Source: Planctomycetales bacterium 71-10
GTDB lineage: Bacteria; Planctomycetota; Planctomycetia; Isosphaerales; Isosphaeraceae
Length of the DNA stretch: 64,000 bases
Assembly: GCA_001898385.1 (NCBI GenBank)
Contig: MKTT01000074.1
Span: 92,685-156,684, forward strand
Direction of reading: 5' to 3'
How positions within the stretch are numbered: position 1 is the first letter of the stretch; every line of letters starts with the position of its first letter. The notes beneath the pieces were generated by a model. The model ran no database searches and was not told the origin of the DNA. It worked only from the letters and a program-made list of their open reading frames with translations. The position numbers and the translations under genes are program-made. Below are positions 43,956 through 53,433 of the stretch, in pieces.

Positions 43956-45938
43956 TCACGGCGTCACGATGCCGAACCAGAACTCGAAGCTGTCGAGGTT
44001 CGAGACCAGCTCATCCAGCTTCGCGCGGTCCCCGGCGATCTTCACGTCGCCGGCCTGAATCGCGTCCGCCAGCTTCGTCTCCTGGAGGATGATCTTGTTG
44101 AGCGTGTCGCGGGAGAGGGCGACCGTCGCGTCGGCGTCGGCGGCCTGACGGTCGGCCGTATGGTTCAACACGCCGTTCTCCATCTCGATCACGTACTTGC
44201 CGGAATCGCCGAAGTCGAAGTTGAACGTCGCCTTCGCCTCGGCGGCCTTCTCGCGATCGAGGCGGACGGAGAGGTAGTCGAAGAACATCTCCAGGGTCAT
44301 GGCCCGCACGGTGTCGGGGCTGGCGGTGTTCGGCGTCGGGAGCTTCTTCACGCCCTCGCGAAGCTCCTTGGCGCCGGACAGGTAGAAGTTCCGCCAGGGC
44401 CCGGCCTCGGCCTGATAGCCGAGCTGTTCGAGGGCGTCGGCCTGGAGTTCCCGCGCCGCCCGGTTGCCCGGATCGGCGAAGACGACGTGGTTCACGACCT
44501 GGGCCACCCACCGGTACTCGCCCCGGGCGTAGGAGTCCTTCGCCCTGGAGAGCACGGCCTCGGCCCCGCCCATGAACTCGACGTACTTCTTGCTGGACTC
44601 GACCGGCGGCAGTTCGTGCAGGGTCGCCGGGTTGCCGTCGAACCAGCCCAGATAGAGGACGTAGGTGGCCTTCACGTTGTGGCTCACCGAGCCGTAGTAG
44701 CCGCGGCCGGCCCAGACGTGGGCGAGGCCGTCGGGGATCCGGAAGCGCTCGGCGATCTCGTCGCGCGTGTAGCCGTGGTTGGCGAGCCGGAGCGTCTCGT
44801 CGTTGATGTAGCGGTAGAGGTCGCGCTGCGACCTGAGGAGCTTGTCCACCCCGGCGTTGCCGAACGTGGGCCAGTGGTGCTGGGCGAACATCACCTCGGC
44901 CTTGCCGCCCCACATCACCAGCGCCTGGTTGAGGTACTTCGACCACGGCAGCGGCTCGCGGATCTTGGCGCCCCGCAGCGAGTAGGTGTTGTGCAGCGTG
45001 TGCGTGCAGTCCTCGGCCGCGGCGACGGCCTTCTTCTCCTCGATGAACCAGAGCATCTCCGACGGGGCTTCCGAGCCCGGGGCCATCAAGAACTCGTAGG
45101 TCAGCCCGTCGATGACGTGCTTCTCGCCCGTCTCCTTGACGAAGTCGGTCGGCGGGATGAGCGTCACGGTTCCCGCCGAGGTCGTCGTGCCGAGGCCGGC
45201 CCCGACCTGCCCCCTGGCGTCGGGGGGCAGCAGATTGCCGTACATGTAGCTCGCCCGGCGGCTCATCGTGTTGCCGGCGAAGACGTTCTCCGCGACGGCC
45301 GCCTCCAGGAAGCCTTCCGGCGCGTAGACCTTCACCGTGCCGGACTTCACGTCCGCCTCGCTCGTCACGCCGCGGACGCCGCCGTAGTGGTCGACGTGGC
45401 TGTGCGTGTAGATCACCGCCTTCACGGGCTTCCGCGGGCGATGCTTGAAATACAGCTCGAGACCGACCTTCGACGTCTCCTCCGAGACCAGCGGGTCGAC
45501 GACGACGATCCCCTCGGCCCCCTCGATGATCGTCATGTTCGAGAGGTCCAGGTTGCGGACCTGGTAGATGCCGTCGGCGACCTGGAACAACCCGCTCACG
45601 TTGATGAGTTGGGATTGCCGCCAGAGGCTGGGATTGACGGTGTCGGGGGCCGCGACCCCTTCCTTGATGAAGCCGTACTTCGTCGGATCCCAGATCAGGT
45701 TCCCGGCCTGGCCCTTGATCAATTCGCTCGGGAGCGGCGCGACCAGCCCTTTCTTCGCGTCGTCGAAATCGGACGTGTCGGCGAAGGGAAGCTGCTCCAG
45801 CAGCCGGGCGTTCGCCGCCTTCGTGGCGTCGGTCGCGTCCTTGCGAAGATCCTGGGCCTGCACGGAAGCGAAGGTCGCGATCGCCGCGATGGAGGCGGCG
45901 ATCGCCGACGAGCCGAGAGGACGAAAGCGTAGGTCCAC
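43956..45938 (-). CDS. Exported metallo-beta-lactamase-fold alkyl sulfatase (SdsA/YjcS-like)
   Basis: This is about 660 residues from GTG 45938, preceded by AAGGA and opening a signal peptide (LRFRPLGSSAIAASIAAIATFASVQAQ); the track start 12 codons earlier is less likely. The metal site THSHVDHYGG lies near residue 180, and further ligands in AAEDCTHTLHNTY. HHWPTFGNAG and RDLYRYINDETLRLANHGYT belong to the dimerisation region, and the C-terminal 130 residues are an SCP2-like domain. Family members hydrolyse primary alkyl sulfates such as SDS to alcohol and sulfate; the natural substrate is unknown. Confidence 0.92.
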   Translation of the reverse strand: MDLRFRPLGSSAIAASIAAIATFASVQAQDLRKDATDATKAANARLLEQLPFADTSDFDDAKKGLVAPLPSELIKGQAGNLIWDPTKYGFIKEGVAAPDTVNPSLWRQSQLINVSGLFQVADGIYQVRNLDLSNMTIIEGAEGIVVVDPLVSEETSKVGLELYFKHRPRKPVKAVIYTHSHVDHYGGVRGVTSEADVKSGTVKVYAPEGFLEAAVAENVFAGNTMSRRASYMYGNLLPPDARGQVGAGLGTTTSAGTVTLIPPTDFVKETGEKHVIDGLTYEFLMAPGSEAPSEMLWFIEEKKAVAAAEDCTHTLHNTYSLRGAKIREPLPWSKYLNQALVMWGGKAEVMFAQHHWPTFGNAGVDKLLRSQRDLYRYINDETLRLANHGYTRDEIAERFRIPDGLAHVWAGRGYYGSVSHNVKATYVLYLGWFDGNPATLHELPPVESSKKYVEFMGGAEAVLSRAKDSYARGEYRWVAQVVNHVVFADPGNRAARELQADALEQLGYQAEAGPWRNFYLSGAKELREGVKKLPTPNTASPDTVRAMTLEMFFDYLSVRLDREKAAEAKATFNFDFGDSGKYVIEMENGVLNHTADRQAADADATVALSRDTLNKIILQETKLADAIQAGDVKIAGDRAKLDELVSNLDSFEFWFGIVTP

Positions 45939-46117
45939 GGCCGTGTTCCTTGAGAGGGAGGTGAGAAACGCCACGCCCGGCCGATCTTCCCACCGGCCGC
46001 AAGAGCGCGTCGCCCCGAAGGGTCACAAGGCTGAGCCTCGTCGCCGGGGCCCCCGGCGATCTGCCGCAGAGCGATCGTAATCCCGGAGCCCGGCGAATGG
46101 TGGAAGTCCGCCGATGC

Positions 46118-46140
46118 GCGGGCCCCCTCTCGGGGCCCGC
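46118..46140. terminator. Hairpin downstream of lysC
   Basis: GCGGGCCCC and GGGGCCCGC form a nine-base-pair stem with a CTCTC loop, about 75 bases after the lysC stop and before the sulfatase gene. No T-tract. Confidence 0.45.
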
Positions 46141-46212
46141 GCCACCCGGTTTCGCTTCAGGACGACCGTTCAGCTCGGAGTCGCGGGCTTTCAGGGACCC
46201 GCAAATGCCGCC

Positions 46213-48003
46213 TCACCCCTCGTCCAGCGCGAACGCCTTGCGGAGGCACTGGAGGGCCAGCTTGCCGTTGGCGCTGTCGGCGCCGACGTTGATGCGGACC
46301 TCGCTGGTGTTGATGAGCTTGATGTTGATGGAGGCGTCGGCCAGGGCGCGGAACATGGCGGTGGCGACGCCGGTGTGGGTCCGCATGCCGACGCCCGAGA
46401 CGGCCAGCTTGGCCAGGTTCGGCTCCACCGCCACCTTGCCGCCCCCGAACGGGCGGGCGACCTCGGCGGCGCGTTCGGCGCTCTCGCGCGGCACGGTGAA
46501 CGAGAGGTCGGTGTGGCCGGACAGGCTCACGTTCTGGACGATCATGTCGACGAAGACGCCGGCGTCGCCGATGGCGCGGAAGACCCTCGCGGCGTAGCCC
46601 GGCTCGTCGGGGACGCCGAAGAGGGCCACGTTCGCCTGCGTCTCGTCCAGGTCGACGCCGGCGATGACCAGGTCTTCCATCCCCTGCGGGAGGTCGGGGT
46701 CGGCGTCGGAGGCGACCAGCGGGACGAGCTTCAACGGCCGCTTGCCGGCCGGGCTGGGGTGGAACGGCTGGGGGGCCTCGGCGTAGACCTCGTCCAGCAG
46801 GAACGCCTTGTGGACGGCGCGGAGGGCGGCGGCGGCCTTCGTGCGCCCCACCAGGACGCTGATCTTGATCTCGCTGGTGGTGATCATCTGGATGTTGATC
46901 CCCTCCTTCGCGAGCGCCTCGAACATGGTGGTGGCGACGCCGGTGTGGGTGCGCATCCCCAGGCCGACCACGGAGACCTTGGCGACGTCGGCGTCGTGCT
47001 GGACGCCGGCGGCGCCGACGGCCCGGGCGGCCTCCTCGGCGGCGGAGAGGGTCTCGGGGAGGTCCCCCTTGGCGACGGTGAAGCTGACCTCGGCCTTCCC
47101 CTCCACGGCGACGTTCTGGACGATCATGTCGACGACGATCGCCGCGCGGGAGATCGAGTGGAAGATCCGGTGGACGACGCCGGGGCGGTCGGGGACCCCC
47201 TGGATGGTGATCCGGGCCTCCTCCTTGGCGAGCGCCGCGCCGGTGACGGGGACGCCCAGGCGGCGGGCGTCGGCCTCGGCGACGATCCAGGTGCCGGGGG
47301 CGTCGGAGAAGCTGCTGCGGACGTGGATCGGGACGCCGTACTTCTTGGCGAACTCGATCGACCGCGAGTGCATCACGCCGGCGCCCAGGCTGGCCAGCTC
47401 CAGCATCTCGTCGTAGCTGATGCGGTCGACCTTGCGGGCCTCGGGGACGACGCGGGGGTCCGTGGTGTAGACGCCGTCGACGTCGGTGTAGATCTCGCAG
47501 GCCGAGGCGCCGAGCACGGCGGCCAGGGCGACGGCCGTGGTGTCCGACCCGCCGCGGCCGAGGGTCGTGATGTTGTAGTTCTCGTCGACCCCCTGGAAGC
47601 CGGCGACGATGACGATCCGGCCCTCGTCGAGCGCCGCCTGCATGCGCTCGGTGGAGATGTTGCGGATCCGGGCCTTGGTGTGGAAGCTGTCCGTGACCAG
47701 GCCGATCTGGGCGCCGGTGAAGCTGATGGCCGGGACCCCCAGGGCCTCGACCGCCATGGCCATGAGCGCCACGGTGATCTGCTCGCCGGTGGAGAGGAGC
47801 ATGTCCATCTCGCGCGCCGGGGGCCGCTCGTTGATCTCGCGGGCGAGGGCCACCAGTTCGTCGGTGGTGTGGCCGCGGGCCGAGACGACGACGAGGACCT
47901 GGTCCCCCCGCTGATGCGCCTGGATGGCCCGCCGCGCGGCGGCCAGGATCTTGTTCGAATCGGCGACGCTGGTGCCGCCGAACTTCTGCACGAGCAATCC
48001 CAC
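46213..48003 (-). CDS. lysC: Aspartate kinase with duplicated regulatory ACT module
   Basis: This enzyme phosphorylates aspartate, opening the lysine/threonine/methionine pathway. It is 596 residues against about 400-460 usually. The GTG start opens MGLLVQKFGGTSVAD. Kinase motifs are GRGGSDTTAVALAA and YTDVDGVYTTDPRVV. After about residue 260 come two tandem ACT pairs: (1) ITIQGVPDRPGVVHRIF and KVSVVGLGMRTHTGVATTMF; (2) VALFGVPDEPGYAARVF and KLAVSGVGMRTHTGVATAMF. The four-ACT form is known from cyanobacteria, and the pairs usually bind feedback amino acids. It is divergent from ugd. Confidence 0.95.
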   Translation of the reverse strand: MGLLVQKFGGTSVADSNKILAAARRAIQAHQRGDQVLVVVSARGHTTDELVALAREINERPPAREMDMLLSTGEQITVALMAMAVEALGVPAISFTGAQIGLVTDSFHTKARIRNISTERMQAALDEGRIVIVAGFQGVDENYNITTLGRGGSDTTAVALAAVLGASACEIYTDVDGVYTTDPRVVPEARKVDRISYDEMLELASLGAGVMHSRSIEFAKKYGVPIHVRSSFSDAPGTWIVAEADARRLGVPVTGAALAKEEARITIQGVPDRPGVVHRIFHSISRAAIVVDMIVQNVAVEGKAEVSFTVAKGDLPETLSAAEEAARAVGAAGVQHDADVAKVSVVGLGMRTHTGVATTMFEALAKEGINIQMITTSEIKISVLVGRTKAAAALRAVHKAFLLDEVYAEAPQPFHPSPAGKRPLKLVPLVASDADPDLPQGMEDLVIAGVDLDETQANVALFGVPDEPGYAARVFRAIGDAGVFVDMIVQNVSLSGHTDLSFTVPRESAERAAEVARPFGGGKVAVEPNLAKLAVSGVGMRTHTGVATAMFRALADASINIKLINTSEVRINVGADSANGKLALQCLRKAFALDEG

Positions 48004-48089
48004 GATCGACCCCCGTCCCGTCTCGTCTCGACTGGCTTCGCCTCGGACTCCGCGCGGGCCGGGCGCGGCCCCCGCGATTCAGGGGACTT

Positions 48090-48118
48090 ATTCTAGCGGA
48101 CGGGGCGGCCGGCCGCGA
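48090..48118 (-). promoter_or_regulatory. Candidate promoter of lysC
   Basis: On the minus strand, TCGCGG, 17 bases, TAGAAT, about 85 bases before the GTG start. The -10 is good, the -35 weak. Confidence 0.4.
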
Positions 48119-48137
48119 GTGCGGGCCCGACGTCGGC

Positions 48138-48167
48138 TTGCCGGGGGGGGCGGCGGTCGCCTATAAT
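48138..48167 (+). promoter_or_regulatory. Promoter of ugd with perfect -10
   Basis: TTGCCG, 18 bases, TATAAT. The predicted leader of about 140 bases before GTG 48313 is extremely GC-rich and contains AAGGAGAG (48183), too far from the start to be its ribosome site. No small ORF stands out. Confidence 0.6.
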
Positions 48168-48312
48168 CGCGGCCCTCGATTTAAGGAGAGCCCGCGGGAC
48201 GCCCATCGGGCCCCCGCGCCCCGTCGGCCGCGCCCCATCCCGCGCGGCCTCCCTCCGGGACGCCCGCCTCGCCGCGTCCCGCCCGGGATCACCCCGCCAG
48301 GAAGCACCCATC

Positions 48313-49638
48313 GTGAAAATCGCTGTGATCGGGACGGGTTACGTCGGGCTGGTCCAGGGCACCTGCCTCGCCGAGAGCGGCAACGACGTCGTGTGCATCG
48401 ACAAGGTCGAGGAGAAGATCAAGGGCCTGAAGCGGGGGGTGATCCCCATCTACGAGCCCGGCCTGGCCGAGCTGGTCCACCGCAACTACCGCGACGGCCG
48501 GCTGAAGTTCAGCACCGACCTGGCCTCGGGGATCGCCGACGCCGAGATCATCTTCATCGCCGTCGGGACGCCCCAGGGGGACGACGGCGGGGCCGACCTC
48601 TCCGGCGTGTTCGCCGTCGGCCGGCAGGTCGCCGAGAACCTGAACGGCCCCAAGATCATCGTCATCAAGAGCACGGTCCCCGTCGGCACGAACGCCGAGC
48701 TGGCCCGCCGGATGGCCGAGGTCGCCAGGGCCCCCTTCGACGTCGCCAACAACCCCGAGTTCCTCAAGGAAGGCGCCGCGCTGGAGGACTTCAACAAGCC
48801 CGACCGCGTCGTCGTCGGCGTCCGCCGCGAGGAGGTCGCGGAGAAGCTCCACGAGCTGTACGCCCCGTTCCTCCGCACCGACCGCCCGTTCCTGGTCATG
48901 TCGCCCGAGAGCGCCGAGATGACCAAGTACGTCGCCAACTGCCTGCTGGCGACCAAGATCAGCTTCATCAACGAGATGGCCAATCTCTGCGAGGCCTACA
49001 AGGCCGACGTCAACGACGTCCGCCGCGGCATCGGCCACGACCAGCGGATCGGCTTCCACTTCCTCCACCCGGGCGTCGGCTACGGCGGCAGCTGCTTCCC
49101 CAAGGACATCCGCGCCGTCATCCACATGGCCCAGTCCCGCGGCCTGGACCCCCGCATGATGCTGGCGGTCGACGAGGTCAACGAGGCCCAGAAGCAGGTC
49201 CTCGTCCGCAAGGTGACCGAGCACTTCCAGGGCGACCTGGCGGGCAAGACGATCGGCGTCTGGGGCCTGGCCTTCAAGCCCCGGACCGACGACATCCGCG
49301 AGGCCCCGGCGCTGGTGCTGATCGACGCGCTGCTGGCGCAGGGCGCCCAGGTCCGGGCCCACGACCCGGAGGCGATCCCCAACGTCCGGGCGATCTACGG
49401 CGACCGGATCACCTTCTGCGACCGGCCCTACGGCGCGGCCGAGGGGGCCGACGCCCTGGTGATCGCCACCGAGTGGAACGAGTTCCGCAACCCGGATTTC
49501 GAGGTCGTGAGGCGCCTGCTCAGGCGGCCGGTGGTCTTCGACGGCCGCAACGTGTTCGAGCCCGATCGGATGGTCGAGATGGGCTTCACCTACTATGGGA
49601 TGGGCCGGCTGGTCCCCGAGCCGCCGGCCGCCGGCTGA
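48313..49638 (+). CDS. ugd: UDP-glucose 6-dehydrogenase
   Basis: This enzyme oxidises UDP-glucose to UDP-glucuronate with two NAD+, for polysaccharide or envelope sugars. It is 441 residues from GTG 48313 after AGGAAG. The NAD site is [36 protein letters not shown], and the catalytic Cys in [15 protein letters not shown] follow; the C-terminal domain has [15 protein letters not shown]. Its last 46 bases overlap the 3' end of the convergent TPR gene. Confidence 0.95.
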   Translation: MKIAVIGTGYVGLVQGTCLAESGNDVVCIDKVEEKIKGLKRGVIPIYEPGLAELVHRNYRDGRLKFSTDLASGIADAEIIFIAVGTPQGDDGGADLSGVFAVGRQVAENLNGPKIIVIKSTVPVGTNAELARRMAEVARAPFDVANNPEFLKEGAALEDFNKPDRVVVGVRREEVAEKLHELYAPFLRTDRPFLVMSPESAEMTKYVANCLLATKISFINEMANLCEAYKADVNDVRRGIGHDQRIGFHFLHPGVGYGGSCFPKDIRAVIHMAQSRGLDPRMMLAVDEVNEAQKQVLVRKVTEHFQGDLAGKTIGVWGLAFKPRTDDIREAPALVLIDALLAQGAQVRAHDPEAIPNVRAIYGDRITFCDRPYGAAEGADALVIATEWNEFRNPDFEVVRRLLRRPVVFDGRNVFEPDRMVEMGFTYYGMGRLVPEPPAAG

Positions 49639-50789
49639 GCCGGGGCGGGGGGCAGGTCGCGCCACGCCCGCGCCAGGCCGTCGAGCCCGACGCGGGCGCA
49701 GGCGTCGGCGATCGCGGCGCGGGAGCCGGGGCGGTCGGCCTTCGAGAGCGCGTCGTCCAGGCCGCGGCCCGACGCCATGGGGTCGAGCGCCTCGCGGACG
49801 CGGGCGACCGCCCTCGCCTCGCGGTCGGCCTCGTCGCGACGCCCCAGGGCGGCCAGGGCGCGGGCCAGGCGGTATCGGGTGCGCCAGTCGTGGGGGGCGG
49901 CCTCCAGGGCCCGTCGGAAGGCGTCGGCGGCGGTCGCGGGCCGGCCGTCGTACTCCAGGTCCCAGCGGCCCCGGAGCCGTTCGTAGCGGGCGTCGCGGGC
50001 GGCCTCGGGCCAGGCGTCCAGCACGGCGCGGCCCCGCTCGACGTCGCCGTCGTCGGCCAGGGCCAGGGCCAGGGCCTCGCGCGGGCCGGGGCGGCCGGGC
50101 TGGTCGGCGACGATCGCCTCCAGCCGGGCGAGCCGAGCCGTACGGTCGGGGTCGTCGGGCCGGGGGTCGGAGCCGATCCGGCGCATCAGGGCGGCCTCGG
50201 CCTCCGCGTCGGCGGGGTCGGCGGCGATCCACTTCCGGAGCGTGTCGCGGGCGAGGTCGTCGGGGACCTCGGACAGCGCCGCCAGGGTCAGCTCGCGGAG
50301 CACCGCGGCGCGGTCCTCGGGCGCGACCTTCGCGAGCGCCTCGCGGCCGACGGCGGCGGCTTCGAACCAGCGGTCCTCGACGCGGAGGATCTCCAGGCGG
50401 AGGAGCCACGCCCGCGCGACGCCCGGGTCGGCCTCGGTCGCGCGACGCAGGGCGTCTTCGCCCCGGGCCGCGCGCCCCAGGGCCAGGCAGGCGCGGCCTT
50501 CCTCCAGGAGGGTCGTGGCGGTGGCCGACGGCGAGTCGTTGACCCGTCGCCACAGCTCCAGGGCCTCGCGCCAGTCCTTCTTCGCCGCCGCGGCCTCGGC
50601 GCGGCGGCGCAGCCGCGCGGGGTCCTCGGGCCGGGTCGCGAGGAACGCGACCAGCAGCGCCAGCGCCGCGACGCCAGCCCCCGCGGCGACGGCCCGACGC
50701 GGCCCCCGCGGCCTCGGCGGCACCTCCGCCCGGGCCGACGGCGACGGCGACGGCCGATCCCTGCGACGTTCCGGACGACGACGAGCCAT
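49593..50789 (-). CDS. TPR-repeat protein with one membrane anchor
   Basis: This is 398 residues from ATG 50789 ([14 protein letters not shown]). An Arg/Pro-rich cytosolic start precedes one hydrophobic helix ([19 protein letters not shown]). TPR-like helical pairs follow: [92 protein letters not shown]. It lies 124 bases downstream of the exported caspase gene on the same strand and may be cotranscribed. It overlaps ugd tail-to-tail by 46 bases. Function unknown. Confidence 0.8.
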   Translation of the reverse strand: MARRRPERRRDRPSPSPSARAEVPPRPRGPRRAVAAGAGVAALALLVAFLATRPEDPARLRRRAEAAAAKKDWREALELWRRVNDSPSATATTLLEEGRACLALGRAARGEDALRRATEADPGVARAWLLRLEILRVEDRWFEAAAVGREALAKVAPEDRAAVLRELTLAALSEVPDDLARDTLRKWIAADPADAEAEAALMRRIGSDPRPDDPDRTARLARLEAIVADQPGRPGPREALALALADDGDVERGRAVLDAWPEAARDARYERLRGRWDLEYDGRPATAADAFRRALEAAPHDWRTRYRLARALAALGRRDEADREARAVARVREALDPMASGRGLDDALSKADRPGSRAAIADACARVGLDGLARAWRDLPPAPAQPAAGGSGTSRPIP

Positions 50790-50913
50790 GCGACGGACGA
50801 CCCCGCTGCCGAAGTGACCCCCAAGCGCCCCATCCTGCCCGATCCGCGACGGGTTGGGAACCCCCACGGGAGCGGTCGGCCGGCGCATGACCCCACGGAC
50901 GGGGCGGCCCGGA

Positions 50914-52536
50914 TCACGAGCCGGCCCGGGGCCGGCCCTCGACGACGGGGGCCGGATCGGGGGCGAGGGCGCGATGCTCCAGCTCGATCAGGCGGCGGTA
51001 GACGCCCAGGGCCTCGGCGTCGCCCAGCTTGGGCAGGTTGGAGCCGAGGATGACGGCGTCGGCCCGTTCGAGCAGACGCTGATGCTTCACCCACCGGCGT
51101 TCGGGGCTGCGGGCCAGGGCGGCGGGGTCGGGCGCGCGGCGGGCGATGCGCCGGGAGAACGCCGCGTAGTCGGGCTGGGCCTCCAGCACGCGGCGGATCT
51201 CGTCGCGCTCCTCGGCGAGGATGCGGGGGGCGTCGGGATGGAAGGGGACGGTCAGCTCGGGCCAGCGGTCGGCCAGGGCGGCGCGGAGGCGGGCGGCGGC
51301 GGGGGAGGGCCCGCGGCCGTTGAAGTTCGGGCCGCCCGGCGGCGGCGCCTGGGCGGTCGGCCCATGGTCCTCGTGGCCTTCGGCCGGGTTCGGGCCCTGG
51401 TCGCCCCCGCGGCCCCGCCGGCGGTTGCGCTCGGGGTCGATCTCCCCGGCCTTCGAGCGGGCCTTCGCCAGCCGGTCCTCGCCGTCGAGGCCGAGGGCCT
51501 GCGAGAGGCCCTCCAGCGCCGCGCGCTGCGAGGGCGAAGCGGCGGCGAGGACCGTCGACCAGGGGGCGTCCTGGGGGAGGAGGCCGCGGGCCTCGTCGTC
51601 GCCCCCCCTGGCGAACCGGCTCCGGTCGCGGATCAGGCGGTCCGAGGTCGTCGTCGGGATGTCGATCGTGTCGGACGTCAGCAGGACGTGGGCGAACGCC
51701 TCGTCGAACGTCGTCCGGCCGTCGCCGTCGAAGTCGGGCTTCGCGACGGCCCGGCCGGTGCGAGTCTCGCCCAGGATCGCCTCGAAGAACGAGGTGGAAA
51801 ACTCGTGGTAATCCTCCTCGTCGACGTCCGGGGTGCAGCCGGCGGCGGTGCGCGTGGCGACCGTCGAGAAGAACCCGGCGCGGGGATGGCGGGCGAGGCC
51901 CTTCGCGGGGTCCCCCTCGTTGTAGATGACGTTCGCAAACCCGCCGGAGTAGCACTGCACCATCACCAGCGTCAGGTCGACGCCCGGGTCCAGCTTGTCG
52001 AGTTGGGCGGCGAACTGCCGGACCGAGAGCGCGTTCGGGTGGCCGGGCATGACCAGGGTGGTGTCCCGGGGGGCGTCGCGATGCGCCGGGTCGGGCCCGC
52101 CGTGGCCGGTGAAGTAGAACACCAGGCGCTCGCCCGGCGGCAGCGACCGGCCGACGACCTCGAACCAGGCGTCGACGTTGGCGACGCTCGACGGCCCGAC
52201 CAGGCCCGGCAGCCGGACCTTCTCGTACCGGATGTCGGCCTCGTCGTTGTTCATGAGGATCATCCCCAGCGCGCGGGCCAGTCGCTGGTCGTCGCCGTCG
52301 GGGAGCCGATACTGGACCGAGTTCCGCGCGCCGCCGTCGCCGAAGTAGACGTCATGCCGCGCGTCCCCCAGGCCGACGCCCGCCAGCACGCGCCGGAAGT
52401 ACTCGACGTTCCGCTCCAGCGAGACCTGGTTGTGCGACGGCGGGCCGCCGCCGAACGTCACCACGTGCGTCCCGGCCGCGACCGTCGCGGCCCAGCCTCC
52501 CACGATCGCGAAGGCCAGCCCGTGCGCGAGTCGCAT
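50914..52536 (-). CDS. Exported caspase-like (clan CD) protein with EF-hand
   Basis: This is 540 residues from ATG 52536; the signal peptide is MRLAHGLAFAIVGGWAATVAAG. The caspase/legumain-type dyad is visible: His145 in VFYFTGHGG and Cys195 in LVMVQCYSGGF, each after a hydrophobic strand. Residues 268-279 (DFDGDGRTTFDE) are a canonical calcium EF-hand loop between the catalytic domain and the C-terminus. The C-terminal half is helical and charged, with a Pro/Gly-rich linker. It is probably a secreted cysteine peptidase with Arg/Lys or Asp/Asn specificity; activity is not shown. Confidence 0.82.
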   Translation of the reverse strand: MRLAHGLAFAIVGGWAATVAAGTHVVTFGGGPPSHNQVSLERNVEYFRRVLAGVGLGDARHDVYFGDGGARNSVQYRLPDGDDQRLARALGMILMNNDEADIRYEKVRLPGLVGPSSVANVDAWFEVVGRSLPPGERLVFYFTGHGGPDPAHRDAPRDTTLVMPGHPNALSVRQFAAQLDKLDPGVDLTLVMVQCYSGGFANVIYNEGDPAKGLARHPRAGFFSTVATRTAAGCTPDVDEEDYHEFSTSFFEAILGETRTGRAVAKPDFDGDGRTTFDEAFAHVLLTSDTIDIPTTTSDRLIRDRSRFARGGDDEARGLLPQDAPWSTVLAAASPSQRAALEGLSQALGLDGEDRLAKARSKAGEIDPERNRRRGRGGDQGPNPAEGHEDHGPTAQAPPPGGPNFNGRGPSPAAARLRAALADRWPELTVPFHPDAPRILAEERDEIRRVLEAQPDYAAFSRRIARRAPDPAALARSPERRWVKHQRLLERADAVILGSNLPKLGDAEALGVYRRLIELEHRALAPDPAPVVEGRPRAGS

Positions 52537-52684
52537 CTCGATCCCCCCCGGTGACCCAACCCCGCCCGGGGCGCATCGCCCCCATTCCAATAAAGTAGCG
52601 TCGACGCAAGCCGGCGTGGATTCGGTTTCCGCCGGGGCGCCCCGGAATCCCCGGGGGCGGAAGCGGCCTACGGCCGAGGACCGC

Positions 52685-52714
52685 TTGTCGGGATCCGGGC
52701 GATCCAGGAATAAT
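52685..52714 (+). promoter_or_regulatory. Candidate promoter of the toxin-antitoxin pair
   Basis: TTGTCG, 18 bases, AATAAT, about 54 bases before the antitoxin GTG start. Confidence 0.45.
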
Positions 52715-52767
52715 AGGGATGGCGTCGAGCCCATCGCTCCACGCCATCCCCCGCGAGGGACGCCGCC

Positions 52768-53001
52768 GTGAGTACGATCACGATCCAGGAAGCCCAGGCC
52801 CGATTGACGGAGTTGATCCGTCAGCTGAACCCCGGCGACGAAGTCGTCATCACCGAGGGCGATCGGCCCGTGGCCCGCCTGACGACGGCCCCCCTCCCCG
52901 AGCCGAGGCCCCGCCGCCTGGGGACGCTCCGGGGGACCGTCCTCCGCATGGCCCCTGACTTCGACGAGCCGCTGGACGATTTCCGGGAGTCCATGGAGTG
53001 A
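52768..53001 (+). CDS. Type II antitoxin (Phd/VapB-like)
   Basis: A 77-residue protein with a GTG start after GAGGGA. The N-terminus STITIQEAQARLTELIRQLNPGDEVVITEGDRPVARL is the Phd/YefM-type DNA-binding fold; the C-terminal tail (DFDEPLDDFRESME) is the acidic toxin-binding arm. Its stop overlaps the toxin's GTG by four bases, the standard translational coupling. It should repress its own promoter together with the toxin. Confidence 0.88.
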   Translation: MSTITIQEAQARLTELIRQLNPGDEVVITEGDRPVARLTTAPLPEPRPRRLGTLRGTVLRMAPDFDEPLDDFRESME

Positions 53002-53384
53002 GGCTGCTGATCGACACCCACGCCTTGATCTGGGCCGTCGAGGCCCCCGAAAGGCTCGGTGAAACGGCGGCCGAGGCCATCCGGACACCCTCGAACATGC
53101 TCCTCCTCGGGGCCGGATCGATCTGGGAACTGGCGATCAAGACGAGCCTCAAGAAGCTGTCCCTCTCGATCCCCTACAGGTCGTGGATCGAACAGGCGAT
53201 GGAAGCGCTGGGGGCGACCCTCCTCCCGATCACCGTCGATCACGCGGACGTGCAGGCCGGACTCCCGTGGCATCATCGCGACCCGTTCGACCGCCTGCTC
53301 GCGGCCCAGGCCAAGGTTGAACACCTTCCGTTGATCAGCGCCGATCTCGTCTTCGACCTCTACGGCGTCACCCGCATCGGGTGA
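52998..53384 (+). CDS. PIN-domain toxin (VapC-like ribonuclease)
   Basis: A 128-residue single PIN domain with the acidic metal ligands in order: LIDTHALIW (Asp6), IWELAIK (Glu), HHRDPFDRLLAAQA (Asp) and LISADLVFDLYGV (Asp). VapC enzymes cut tRNA or rRNA to stall growth. It is coupled to the antitoxin by GTGA and ends 49 bases before argG. Confidence 0.9.
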   Translation: MRLLIDTHALIWAVEAPERLGETAAEAIRTPSNMLLLGAGSIWELAIKTSLKKLSLSIPYRSWIEQAMEALGATLLPITVDHADVQAGLPWHHRDPFDRLLAAQAKVEHLPLISADLVFDLYGVTRIG

Positions 53385-53433
53385 GGCCGCGTCTTTCCAT
53401 CCCCCGCAACCTCCAAAGAAAGAACCAACAGCC

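Noticed and set aside
52821-53324. Minus-strand ORF opposite VapBC
   Set aside because: The plus-strand antitoxin and toxin have clear family motifs and a GTGA overlap; the opposite frame has none.
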